From positions 372,001-436,000 of the forward strand of contig NZ_JAMKMR010000001.1 of the NCBI RefSeq assembly GCF_023634645.1: DNA of 64,000 nt, read 5' to 3'. The notes under the pieces are model-generated. The model made no database searches, was not told the DNA's origin, and saw only the letters and a list, made by a program, of their open reading frames with translations. A program made the translations under genes and the position numbers. Positions 8,834 to 15,820 of the stretch are shown here, piece by piece (the first letter of the stretch is position 1; every line of letters begins with the position of its first letter). Source of the DNA: Vibrio sinus (GTDB lineage: Bacteria > Pseudomonadota > Gammaproteobacteria > Enterobacterales > Vibrionaceae).

Positions 8834-8970
8834 CAGACATTCCTTTTTTGCTAGAACACTATAAAAACTAGTCAATAAATTCTTGATGTCAAAATTATCA
8901 ATTGAGGGTTTTGGAATTGGTTTCTCGTTGTATCTAGTCATGCGTAATAAAAGATATTTTTCTTGCGCTT

Positions 8971-9000
8971 GCATAATACATTAGTGCTAATGTATTATGC
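8971..9000. promoter_or_regulatory. 30-bp palindromic operator over a promoter
   Basis: Perfect palindrome with 14-base arms (GCATAATACATTAG and its complement) around a 2-nt centre, 32 bp before the ATG of the HTH-methyltransferase gene. A -35-like TTGCAT (8969-8974) and a -10-like TATTAT (8993-8998), 18 bp apart, lie within or across it. The arrangement fits autorepression by the MarR-type HTH encoded immediately downstream. The divergent binding-protein gene could share it. Confidence 0.65.
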
Positions 9001-9031
9001 TTGGCGCCTCTTGACTACATGGGTTTTGAAT

Positions 9032-10267
9032 ATGAAAGAAACATACACTCCAGGATTAGGTGAACTGTTAAGGCATTTTTCTGAGTTACTCGACTCTGGT
9101 GCTGCTAAAGCTTACCAAGACAAATCTCTTCATTATCGACCAAGATACACGCCAATTATGAGAGCCCTCGCTGATGGAAAAAGTACCGTCAGTGACATGA
9201 CCGATTACCTTGAAATAACACAAGGAGCCGTTAGTCAAAGCTTGAAGTTGATGATAGAAGATGGTTTAGTCACCAAAGAAAAAAACTCTGATGGAAGAAG
9301 TTCCTATATTAAGCTCACCAAAACAGGTCAAACTTTGCTTGATGATCTCCAATCACATTGGCACAGCACTTTTACTGCCATCGAGCAACTAGAACAAGAA
9401 GTACAAACTCCAATTAGAGAAGGCCTCTTAAAAGGAATCGATGCACTAAAAAGTGAGCCTTTTAACGAGCGCTTAAGGCGTACTGAGAAAAGACAATTGC
9501 CCCTAAATACCAACAGCGCCGCGACTGTCAAACAAAGTCATTTCATTGCTGGTGGTAAAGACTACGCCACGTTTAGACCTAGTTACCCAAACCCTTTGGC
9601 AAAAGCATTGGCAGAACTTTCTCAACGTTCACAAAGAGTGCTAGATGTAGGTTGTGGGACAGGTCAGCTTTCCATTCATTTGGCTGACTACTTTGATGAG
9701 GTAATAGCAACTGATGTCAGCCCTGATCAACTCGAAAATGCCAGTAAAAAATCCAATATCAGTTATTTTCATTCCAGTGCAGAATCCCTTCCTGTCACAG
9801 ACAATAGTGTTGATTTAGTGGTTGCAGCCCAAGCGGCCCACTGGTTCGAATTGCCGCAGTTTTACCAAGAAGCAAAACGTATAGCAAAACCTAGGGCTCA
9901 CCTTGCGTTAATCAGTTATGGTGTGCCGCTTCTCAAAGGTGGATTAAACGCAGCATTCTCTCGACTTTATTGGCAAGCATTGGGATCGCATTGGCCACAA
10001 GAGCGCCGCCATGTTGAGAACGGCTATTTGGATCTCCCTTTCCCTTTTAACGAAATTGAATTTCCAGAATTTCAAATTCAGCAAAACTGGGACTTCGACC
10101 AACTAGCAGGTTACATCGGCACCTGGTCTGCCACCAAACAAGCAATAAAGAAAGGCGAGCACGCTGACCTAGAGAGTGCGATGAGCCAGCTAAAATCACT
10201 TTGGGGTGATGCAGAAGTGAAAAAAGACATATATTGGCCGATTTCTGTGAGGGTTGGGCAATTGTAG
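9032..10267 (+). CDS. MarR-type HTH fused to SAM-dependent methyltransferase
   Basis: A 411-aa two-domain protein. Residues about 35-95 form a winged helix (TVSDMTDYLEITQGAVSQSL, then GLVTKEKNSDGRSSYIKLT) like MarR/ArsR regulators. Residues about 175-330 form a class I methyltransferase with motif I VLDVGCGTG (residues 204-211), an acidic residue after the next strand (VIATDVS) and an AQAAHWF segment typical of the UbiE/Trm9-like group. Such fusions suggest a regulator whose DNA binding is tied to a methylated small molecule, but the substrate cannot be read. The start at 9032 follows the palindromic promoter; the longer frame beginning at a TTG inside the promoter is unlikely. Confidence 0.78.
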   Translation: MKETYTPGLGELLRHFSELLDSGAAKAYQDKSLHYRPRYTPIMRALADGKSTVSDMTDYLEITQGAVSQSLKLMIEDGLVTKEKNSDGRSSYIKLTKTGQTLLDDLQSHWHSTFTAIEQLEQEVQTPIREGLLKGIDALKSEPFNERLRRTEKRQLPLNTNSAATVKQSHFIAGGKDYATFRPSYPNPLAKALAELSQRSQRVLDVGCGTGQLSIHLADYFDEVIATDVSPDQLENASKKSNISYFHSSAESLPVTDNSVDLVVAAQAAHWFELPQFYQEAKRIAKPRAHLALISYGVPLLKGGLNAAFSRLYWQALGSHWPQERRHVENGYLDLPFPFNEIEFPEFQIQQNWDFDQLAGYIGTWSATKQAIKKGEHADLESAMSQLKSLWGDAEVKKDIYWPISVRVGQL

Positions 10268-10791
10268 GGTTTTGTGACACTTTGAGTTACCTAGACACTT
10301 AAGATCTCATTTTATAGTTCATCACACCTTTGGTGGTGCATATGTACCTGCGAGTATGACGAAATAGTATGGCAGTTAGGGTACGGAAAAATTGCTTGGA
10401 AATAACAAATAACATCGAACCATCAAAGCTGTTTTTGGACAAAAGCCATTAAGTGAAAATACACTCAATGGCTTCATATATTCCAGAAAGGTTAATGAAA
10501 ATCGATACCCTGTAGCGTCTTTACTGACGCCAGAATCAGTTTGAGCAAGTTAGTTTAACGATCTCTCATCCGAATTTCCGCACAGATGACTTCTAGTTTA
10601 CTCATCCCAGTTACCGCTAGATAAGCATATCTTAGGTAAAAGGTATACACAGAAAATTAAGCGCACAAATCTAACATTTCGAATTCGGTTGAAACGATTG
10701 ATATGGTCATTGAAAAATGAGTTTGATGTGTCGCTCTACAGGTTGGCGTCACACACTCTAAAGTTAATAAAATAGAATATCCTGCTATTTT
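10268..10791. other. Gap before the secretion-chaperone gene
   Basis: No gene seen in about 520 bp. There is a 13-bp inverted repeat with one mismatch at 10443-10474 (AAGCCATTAAGTG / CACTCAATGGCTT, 6-nt loop). Composition turns AT-rich towards the right end, where AAAATAG and CTATTTT form another small inverted repeat near 10770-10792. It may contain decayed coding sequence, but nothing recognisable remains. Confidence 0.4.
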
Positions 10792-10821
10792 TTGATAGCT
10801 TTTCATAGATACATCTATAAT
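10792..10821 (+). promoter_or_regulatory. Sigma-70-like promoter for chaperone/effector pair
   Basis: TTGATA at 10792-10797 and a perfect TATAAT at 10816-10821 with an 18-bp spacer. The start codon of the chaperone gene is 45 bp beyond the -10 box. An A-rich stretch ending in CCTGCTA lies just upstream, loosely like binding sites of ExsA-type activators of type III secretion genes, but this resemblance is weak. Confidence 0.55.
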
Positions 10822-10866
10822 ATTTATTTTTGAGTAATAATTCCATAAAATATAAGTTACCCAGCA

Positions 10867-11334
10867 ATGATAAGTACTAATGTAATAGATGGTTATCTTA
10901 TTGAAGCAGCTGACCTACTACCTGTTGAATCAATTGTTAAACATAATGATTTAAGTTGGAGTGTGCATTTTGAAAGTGGTGAAATAATCGAAGCTTTCTA
11001 TTCTCCAGAGCAACACAAAATAACCCTACAAACAAATCTAGGTATACCACCAAAAAAGATTAGTCATTTTGTTAATCGTCTTTTACTACAATATAGCTTC
11101 AATTGGCCAGAGTCAGGAGGAATACAAATGGCTTTAAACCCTGATGACGACTCTGTTATACAAATTTTTCAGCTTTTCTCTCACGAGCTGACGGTACAGA
11201 TACTAATTAACACGTTGTTGGCTTTTTTTGAACGCGCAAAAACATTTAGTGAAATGATCATAGACGAGAATTTTCTAAAGAGTTCAAATAGTGATGATAA
11301 CCACTCAATTTCTAATAAATTCATGATCGTTTAA
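10867..11334 (+). CDS. CesT-like type III secretion chaperone
   Basis: A 155-aa, strongly acidic protein (about 20 Asp/Glu against 9 Lys/Arg) with the size and layout of class I type III secretion chaperones. A strand pair lies at WSVHFESGEIIEAFYS and HKITLQTNLG (residues 31-59), followed by a helix (ISHFVNRLLLQYSF, 65-78), a strand (GGIQMALNPDD, 84-94), and a long C-terminal helix (HELTVQILINTLLAFFERAK, 106-125). These chaperones dimerise and keep one effector, usually encoded next door, ready for secretion; here the partner starts 36 nt downstream. No good ribosome-binding site is visible. The assignment rests on pattern and context and needs profile confirmation. The gene is more AT-rich than its surroundings. 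Confidence 0.7.
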   Translation: MISTNVIDGYLIEAADLLPVESIVKHNDLSWSVHFESGEIIEAFYSPEQHKITLQTNLGIPPKKISHFVNRLLLQYSFNWPESGGIQMALNPDDDSVIQIFQLFSHELTVQILINTLLAFFERAKTFSEMIIDENFLKSSNSDDNHSISNKFMIV

Positions 11335-11370
11335 CTATATTCCATAATTTATTCCCACTATGAAACCCAT

Positions 11371-12672
11371 ATGACTAATAATACTATCAACCCAAATTCG
11401 TTTAGTTTTAATGACTTATATTCATTGAAAAGCACGATCCCAGTTGGCCATGAAATTCGAGGTAGAAATTCTCGTACGACAAATGGAAATATAGTCTTAT
11501 ATAGTAAGTCTGGTGTAAAGGATAGTAGTATTACAATAAAAAATAAGACCAGTAAATGGCCATTCTCTACTAGTTTTTCAGCCAGGCAGAACAGTTATGA
11601 CAAAGGACGAACCGAATTCAAAGCCGCGTTGTTACATTTATGTGGTCAATCCGATGCGAAAAAGAAACAAGTAGAGCAACTATTTCAAAGTATCGTGTCT
11701 AGAGAACCAAGATCTGATGGACATAGTGGAATTGTGACAGGCAATGATGTTCAATCAGCATATAACATCTTCAATCAAAGCACTAAGCCACTTTCTTCTC
11801 ACAAAGTGTCTGATACTTTGGAGGTTTCTAGCCCGGAAGTTTCGGAGGTACATGAAGCAAAAGAGGTAAATTTAGTAAAAACCTTGAAAACTGCTCCTAG
11901 GTTAAAATCTCACATATTACCTAAACATGAACTGCTTCGGCAGAGTAAACAGTGTGAGGTAGCAAAGCAATCAATACTAAAGAATACAAAGCTACAGTCA
12001 GATGATATATGTATTGTTAACCCCAACATGGAGACTGGCGTTTGTCACAACTATGCGCTGCACAACGAGTTCCACTCCAAAGAAGTAAAGCTATCAAGTT
12101 CATTGGTTCCAAGTAAGAGCTCTCTCCATCGAGATTATCTAAAGTTACTGGAAAAAGATCCAAATGCTGTGGTTGCTGTTTTTTATCAAGGAGGACAAAT
12201 TGGACATACTGCTCGCTACGACAAGGGCCTTGACGCGTTTGTACATACCTTACCAGAAGAAGCCTTATTTACTTGTCCACCTGAAATTTTTAAGAAAAGG
12301 GGTGGATACACAAAATTAGAAATTCTAACACCTGACATGAAGCCAAAATTAGAGAAAGAAATAAGGGAGTTAGATTTTCAGGAACAGAAACAGCAGCAAA
12401 GTGTGAAATTGAAGGACAATCAAGTTGTAGCATTGTTACAGAAAAGGCTTGAGGATGCTGGCCTCTATGATGTGGGGCAGCTATTAGAAGATGAAGTAGA
12501 ATATGCGTCTCCAAACGATCAGAAACTAGCTGCTTTATATAAAGATATTGAAGCTAGGCAAATAAAATCTGGAGATGAGGGTATGGTACAATATTTAGCC
12601 GAACAGATAGTCGCTCGTGATATAGATTTTGATGTCGATGATTATTTTAAAAGTAACTCCGTTTGGCTTTAA
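11371..12672 (+). CDS. Putative type III effector with NlpC/P60-like cysteine-hydrolase pattern
   Basis: A 433-aa protein that I do not recognise by name. Residues 1-60 are rich in Asn, Ser and Thr with no hydrophobic signal peptide, as in type III substrates. Residues 80-135 (FKAALLHLCG ... GIVTGNDVQSAYNIF) look like a small helical module. Residues about 215-325 hold GVCHNYALH (Cys225) and GHTARYDKGLDAFVHT (His279, His292). This Cys, then His followed by a short hairpin and a second His, matches the NlpC/P60 arrangement (compare HVGIYLGDGKFIHA). The rest is charged and helical, possibly coiled. It follows a chaperone-like gene by 36 nt and shares its low G+C, suggesting joint acquisition. 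Effector status is inferred; a non-secreted protein remains possible. Confidence 0.6.
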   Translation: MTNNTINPNSFSFNDLYSLKSTIPVGHEIRGRNSRTTNGNIVLYSKSGVKDSSITIKNKTSKWPFSTSFSARQNSYDKGRTEFKAALLHLCGQSDAKKKQVEQLFQSIVSREPRSDGHSGIVTGNDVQSAYNIFNQSTKPLSSHKVSDTLEVSSPEVSEVHEAKEVNLVKTLKTAPRLKSHILPKHELLRQSKQCEVAKQSILKNTKLQSDDICIVNPNMETGVCHNYALHNEFHSKEVKLSSSLVPSKSSLHRDYLKLLEKDPNAVVAVFYQGGQIGHTARYDKGLDAFVHTLPEEALFTCPPEIFKKRGGYTKLEILTPDMKPKLEKEIRELDFQEQKQQQSVKLKDNQVVALLQKRLEDAGLYDVGQLLEDEVEYASPNDQKLAALYKDIEARQIKSGDEGMVQYLAEQIVARDIDFDVDDYFKSNSVWL

Positions 12673-12692
12673 GGCCCTGTAAATAATTTGTA

Positions 12693-12724
12693 TTATACCC
12701 GAGCTACTTCAAGACACAGGATTA
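12693..12724 (+). repeat. Dispersed Vibrio-type intergenic repeat, copy 1
   Basis: ATTATACCCGAGCTACTTC followed by AAGACACAGGATT. It matches, with a few changes, the sequence at 45854-45885 and a degenerate copy near 52698-52720. It lies just after the putative effector gene, at the border where composition returns to normal. Confidence 0.5.
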
Positions 12725-12914
12725 ACATCATTCCAAATGCGTAAATACGAGTAGATAAGGCTTTACTACCCTTTCACTTGTCAGCATTTTTAGTAGGCTA
12801 GCATTGAATGAACAAATATGCATATCAAAGTATTGAGATTCGTGCTTTAACTATTCAGGAGAACTTCATTTGGGCAATAACTAGCCCCTTGGAAATAAGG
12901 GCTATGAGGGTTTG

Positions 12915-13757
12915 TTACAGTTGCGCTGTTCGGTAACCAAACCTCGCCAAGTAGTGCCAGACTTTCTTGACATCTTGCTCGTCATAACCCTGCTCTGTAA
13001 CCGCTGCTCCCAGTATTCTCGCGTTTATTGTACCGTCCGGGGCTAGCTCTTTCGCTAGGTCAATAAACTGCTGTCCACGATAGTCAGGGTGACAGTTCAT
13101 TTCTTCGAGACTTAACTCATAACCCTTGTGCCATTTTATTGGGACAGCCAAATTTAAGGCATGTTTCTCTACAAGAGTAGAACGGTAAATTGGGTCTAAC
13201 ACAACACACTCGACATCATCTTTTAGTGAAATAACACCATGTATATGAGCTTCAATATAATCATCAAGTAAATCCGCATTTGAAGAGGATGCTTTATCGA
13301 TGAGTGCCTTAACACGGTTATAAACCGCGAAGTCTTTAGGCTCAAAGAAGCTATCTGGATAGCAAAATGTCGTTCGTTCCAAGGTATGGGGTTTCAACTG
13401 GAAGTAAGAAGAACCAAAACGAGGCGAAGCTCCCATCTCATAATTGCGAAAATTTAGAGCGCCATATTTAGGCCGAATACTGTCGGATGCATTGTCGTAT
13501 GCAGCATCGAAAACTCTGTGCTCCCACCGCCAGCGTTCACCGCCAGTATAAGCAGTTAAACCACCATTGCTCGTGCCAGTTTCGAATTGGGATTTTAAGA
13601 CACCATCATTTGCAATCGCCTGAAGCAGAGATTTATTGTCAGAGGTGTAGCGATCTGGGTGAAAGTTAATGGTCACAGCGCAACGAATTGGGCTCTCCGC
13701 CCCCACAGACTTCAATCGGATATTTTCAATTGCTTGCTCTACTGCACGGTTAACCAT
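12915..13757 (-). CDS. DUF3626 protein
   Basis: A 280-aa protein recognisable as DUF3626 from its conserved segments: INFHPDR near the N-terminus, QFETGTSNGGLTAYTGGERW, KYGALNFR, PRFGSSYFQLKPH and ERTTFCYPDSF. It is cytosolic by appearance (no signal peptide or membrane segment). The function of the family is unknown to me. The start at 13757 has an AGGAGA ribosome-binding site; ten residues of open frame upstream are ignored. It lies 103 nt downstream of the kinase-like gene on the same strand and might be co-transcribed with it. Confidence 0.72.
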   Translation of the reverse strand: MVNRAVEQAIENIRLKSVGAESPIRCAVTINFHPDRYTSDNKSLLQAIANDGVLKSQFETGTSNGGLTAYTGGERWRWEHRVFDAAYDNASDSIRPKYGALNFRNYEMGASPRFGSSYFQLKPHTLERTTFCYPDSFFEPKDFAVYNRVKALIDKASSSNADLLDDYIEAHIHGVISLKDDVECVVLDPIYRSTLVEKHALNLAVPIKWHKGYELSLEEMNCHPDYRGQQFIDLAKELAPDGTINARILGAAVTEQGYDEQDVKKVWHYLARFGYRTAQL

Positions 13758-13860
13758 GAACTCTCCTGTTTTTAACGACAATACCAACGTGTTAAGGCGA
13801 AAAACTATCGCTTATAGTCTCCACATATCGCAGCCTCTTGTCATTTACTTTATGAGCCCA

Positions 13861-14637
13861 TTAAAGCCTCTTTCTAACTGATACCACCCAGTCAGGTACA
13901 TTACTTCGATACCAATTTATGTATGTGGATGCTGCTGGATTGCCTCGGCTCAATAATAAGTTGACCACTTCAACTATTATCCAGCATTTGGCAATGATGA
14001 GATGCCTTTTAAGTTCCTGTATCGACAGTGAGGGATTATATGGGACATATTTTTCGATCACTTCCTCGTAATCGGTAATACTTCCCAGCCCTTTGACCAA
14101 AGGAGCCAAGTCTATTGCCGGGCTTCCCTTACCAAAACGCTCCCAATCGAACAAGACTAACTCTCCATTGCTCCTTGTACCCCAATTGCCGTCGTTGGTA
14201 TCACCTGAAATGAGCCCTGGGTACTCAAAGAGTTCAGAGGACTTGCTTTGAATATGTTTGACAGCATATTGTTCGTCTTTAGATAGTTTTAACGCTTGAA
14301 AAGCTATATCTGTCGCACTGTCTGACCATTCGTGCTTTTTTACTTCAAATGTCAGAGAGTATTGTGAGAGGTGAAGATGGGCTATTTGCTGAAACATATT
14401 TGAATTGGTTTGTAACTGCTCAAGCCCCATTCGGTTGGGGATATATTCGATGAACAAATCATCTTGTGTTACCCGAAGAAGTTTCGGCGTATTAATCCTC
14501 TTCAGATTTGATGCGGCGAATTTGTAGAAATTGATTTCTACGTCAGATGCACCTTTCTTGCGAATACACGGCGTACCTTCAATATCAGTGAGCGCAACAT
14601 AAGCTCGCCCCATCTTGGATAAATCCTGTTTGTTCAT
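13861..14637 (-). CDS. Aminoglycoside/choline kinase-fold phosphotransferase
   Basis: A 258-aa protein of the APH/choline-kinase fold. The catalytic loop reads SGDTNDGNW with the catalytic Asp at D146 and the metal-binding Asn at N151, and the DFG-equivalent is FDWERFGKG (D164). The usual His before the catalytic Asp (HGD) is Ser here. An N-terminal region with FIEYIPNRMG provides the hinge. The substrate is unknown: such enzymes phosphorylate antibiotics, sugars, amino alcohols or thiamine. No resistance cassette context is visible, so calling it a resistance gene is not justified. Confidence 0.7.
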   Translation of the reverse strand: MNKQDLSKMGRAYVALTDIEGTPCIRKKGASDVEINFYKFAASNLKRINTPKLLRVTQDDLFIEYIPNRMGLEQLQTNSNMFQQIAHLHLSQYSLTFEVKKHEWSDSATDIAFQALKLSKDEQYAVKHIQSKSSELFEYPGLISGDTNDGNWGTRSNGELVLFDWERFGKGSPAIDLAPLVKGLGSITDYEEVIEKYVPYNPSLSIQELKRHLIIAKCWIIVEVVNLLLSRGNPAASTYINWYRSNVPDWVVSVRKRL

Positions 14638-14689
14638 CGCGTTTCTTTGTTTAAACGAATCAGTGGAGCAAATATTCGTTCAGTATGTT

Positions 14690-15589
14690 TCACTGTGAGC
14701 TCTTCACTTCAATTTGATTTGGGTCTATCAATAAGCTTTTTCTTTTGAAGGGTATACTGCTGGGTAAGAACGGATTCGACAGCTCGATAATGACGCGTTC
14801 ATCCAAATTCGCTTTACTAACTGTGTCATGGAAGAATTGGTTAAAAGTGTCATCAAAACTGCCGTCTTCAATCATCATTTCTAATCCTCGCTCGACTTTG
14901 TCTCTTAACCTTCTGCCCTTGTCTGTCGGCATAAACCATACGTAGCGAACAAAATCATAGTGCAATACGATTGACTGTTCGATCGCTAACTCAGGAAAAC
15001 TCGTGCTCCACTGCTGATGCTCGTCGAACACTTCTTGTATACCTCTCGGGAAAGCGTCAACGTTGCCGCTCGCCACCAGCGAAAACATCTTCGAAAATTG
15101 GCTTTCTTGAAATACGGGAATGCCGTTGAATTCATAAACTAAAATATCATTCCAACCCTGACCTTGAACTAGCTTCAAGTGTTGCAATTGTTGGATGGTT
15201 TTTATTTGGTCAAATTGAGCTTGTTTGTTTTTATTGATTAACATAATTCGCCAGCCTAACAATCCCCGATCCAATGGGATTCGAATAGGCAAAAAGCTGT
15301 GCTCCATGGTTTTGGTGACGGGTCGGAACACTAAGTCAACTCTCTCTGCTTCGAGTAAGCGTAGCAACAAGGACTCACTCGCCTCAGTATCGATTCCTTT
15401 CAAAACATAATAGGTATTGTCATCAGACACCTTATCCAAGGCTTGCTCAATAAGCGCGACATGGTAACGAAAGCGCGCCTTTCCTTCATAAGGGTGCATC
15501 ACATAAACCGTTTCTAAGCCATAACTGCTCGTAGTGTGAGAGCCTAGAGTGATAAACATTAATACCGCAACGATATGTGCACAGCGCAT
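14690..15589 (-). CDS. Periplasmic solute-binding-like protein, second paralogue
   Basis: A 299-aa secreted protein; the signal peptide covers residues 1-24 (MRCAHIVAVLMFITLGSH). It shares order and motifs with the protein at 7970-8833: LDRGLLGWRIMLINK, KLVQGQGWNDILVYEFNG and SGNVDAFPRGIQEV line up with GLLGHRIFITNK, IQGEGWADVGVLKAGG and AGRADLFPRAVIEP. Like its paralogue it has no transporter genes beside it. The two copies bracket the chaperone/effector pair, DUF3626 and kinase genes. The ligand and role are unknown; a ligand sensor or a periplasmic scavenger are both possible. Confidence 0.68.
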   Translation of the reverse strand: MRCAHIVAVLMFITLGSHTTSSYGLETVYVMHPYEGKARFRYHVALIEQALDKVSDDNTYYVLKGIDTEASESLLLRLLEAERVDLVFRPVTKTMEHSFLPIRIPLDRGLLGWRIMLINKNKQAQFDQIKTIQQLQHLKLVQGQGWNDILVYEFNGIPVFQESQFSKMFSLVASGNVDAFPRGIQEVFDEHQQWSTSFPELAIEQSIVLHYDFVRYVWFMPTDKGRRLRDKVERGLEMMIEDGSFDDTFNQFFHDTVSKANLDERVIIELSNPFLPSSIPFKRKSLLIDPNQIEVKSSQ

Positions 15590-15774
15590 AAGAGCCTACA
15601 AAAAAAGAAAGTGAACAGTTTAAAACTAGTTCGCTAGCGCTATTCACGCAAACGCACTTGACCATACCTTTGGCCTCTTCAGCGGCATTGATTGCGTGAA
15701 ATGTGATATAAGTGTCAGTAATTTATCGATATTTTAATAGATACTGGATGAGTCAATAAGCAACAAATCCCTTA

Positions 15775-15790
15775 CCCCAACGCATTGGGG
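15775..15790 (+). other. Leader hairpin of the cyclase toxin gene
   Basis: CCCCAA-CGCA-TTGGGG, a 6-bp GC-rich stem with a 4-nt loop, ends 30 nt before the toxin ATG and 17 nt before its AAGAGGAGG ribosome-binding site. It may influence translation or mRNA stability. The remaining gap (15590-15774) shows no clear promoter to my eye. Confidence 0.4.
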
Positions 15791-15820
15791 ACTCTTATGC
15801 CAACATGAAGAGGAGGCTCT

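Noticed and set aside
10867..12672. Type II toxin-antitoxin reading of the small acidic protein and its neighbour
   Set aside because: The second protein is 433 aa with a long disordered N-terminus, and the first has the chaperone pattern with no DNA-binding motif; a secretion pair fits better.
13861..14637. Antibiotic resistance (aminoglycoside phosphotransferase) call
   Set aside because: Only the fold is supported. There is no cassette or resistance context, and the fold serves many substrates.
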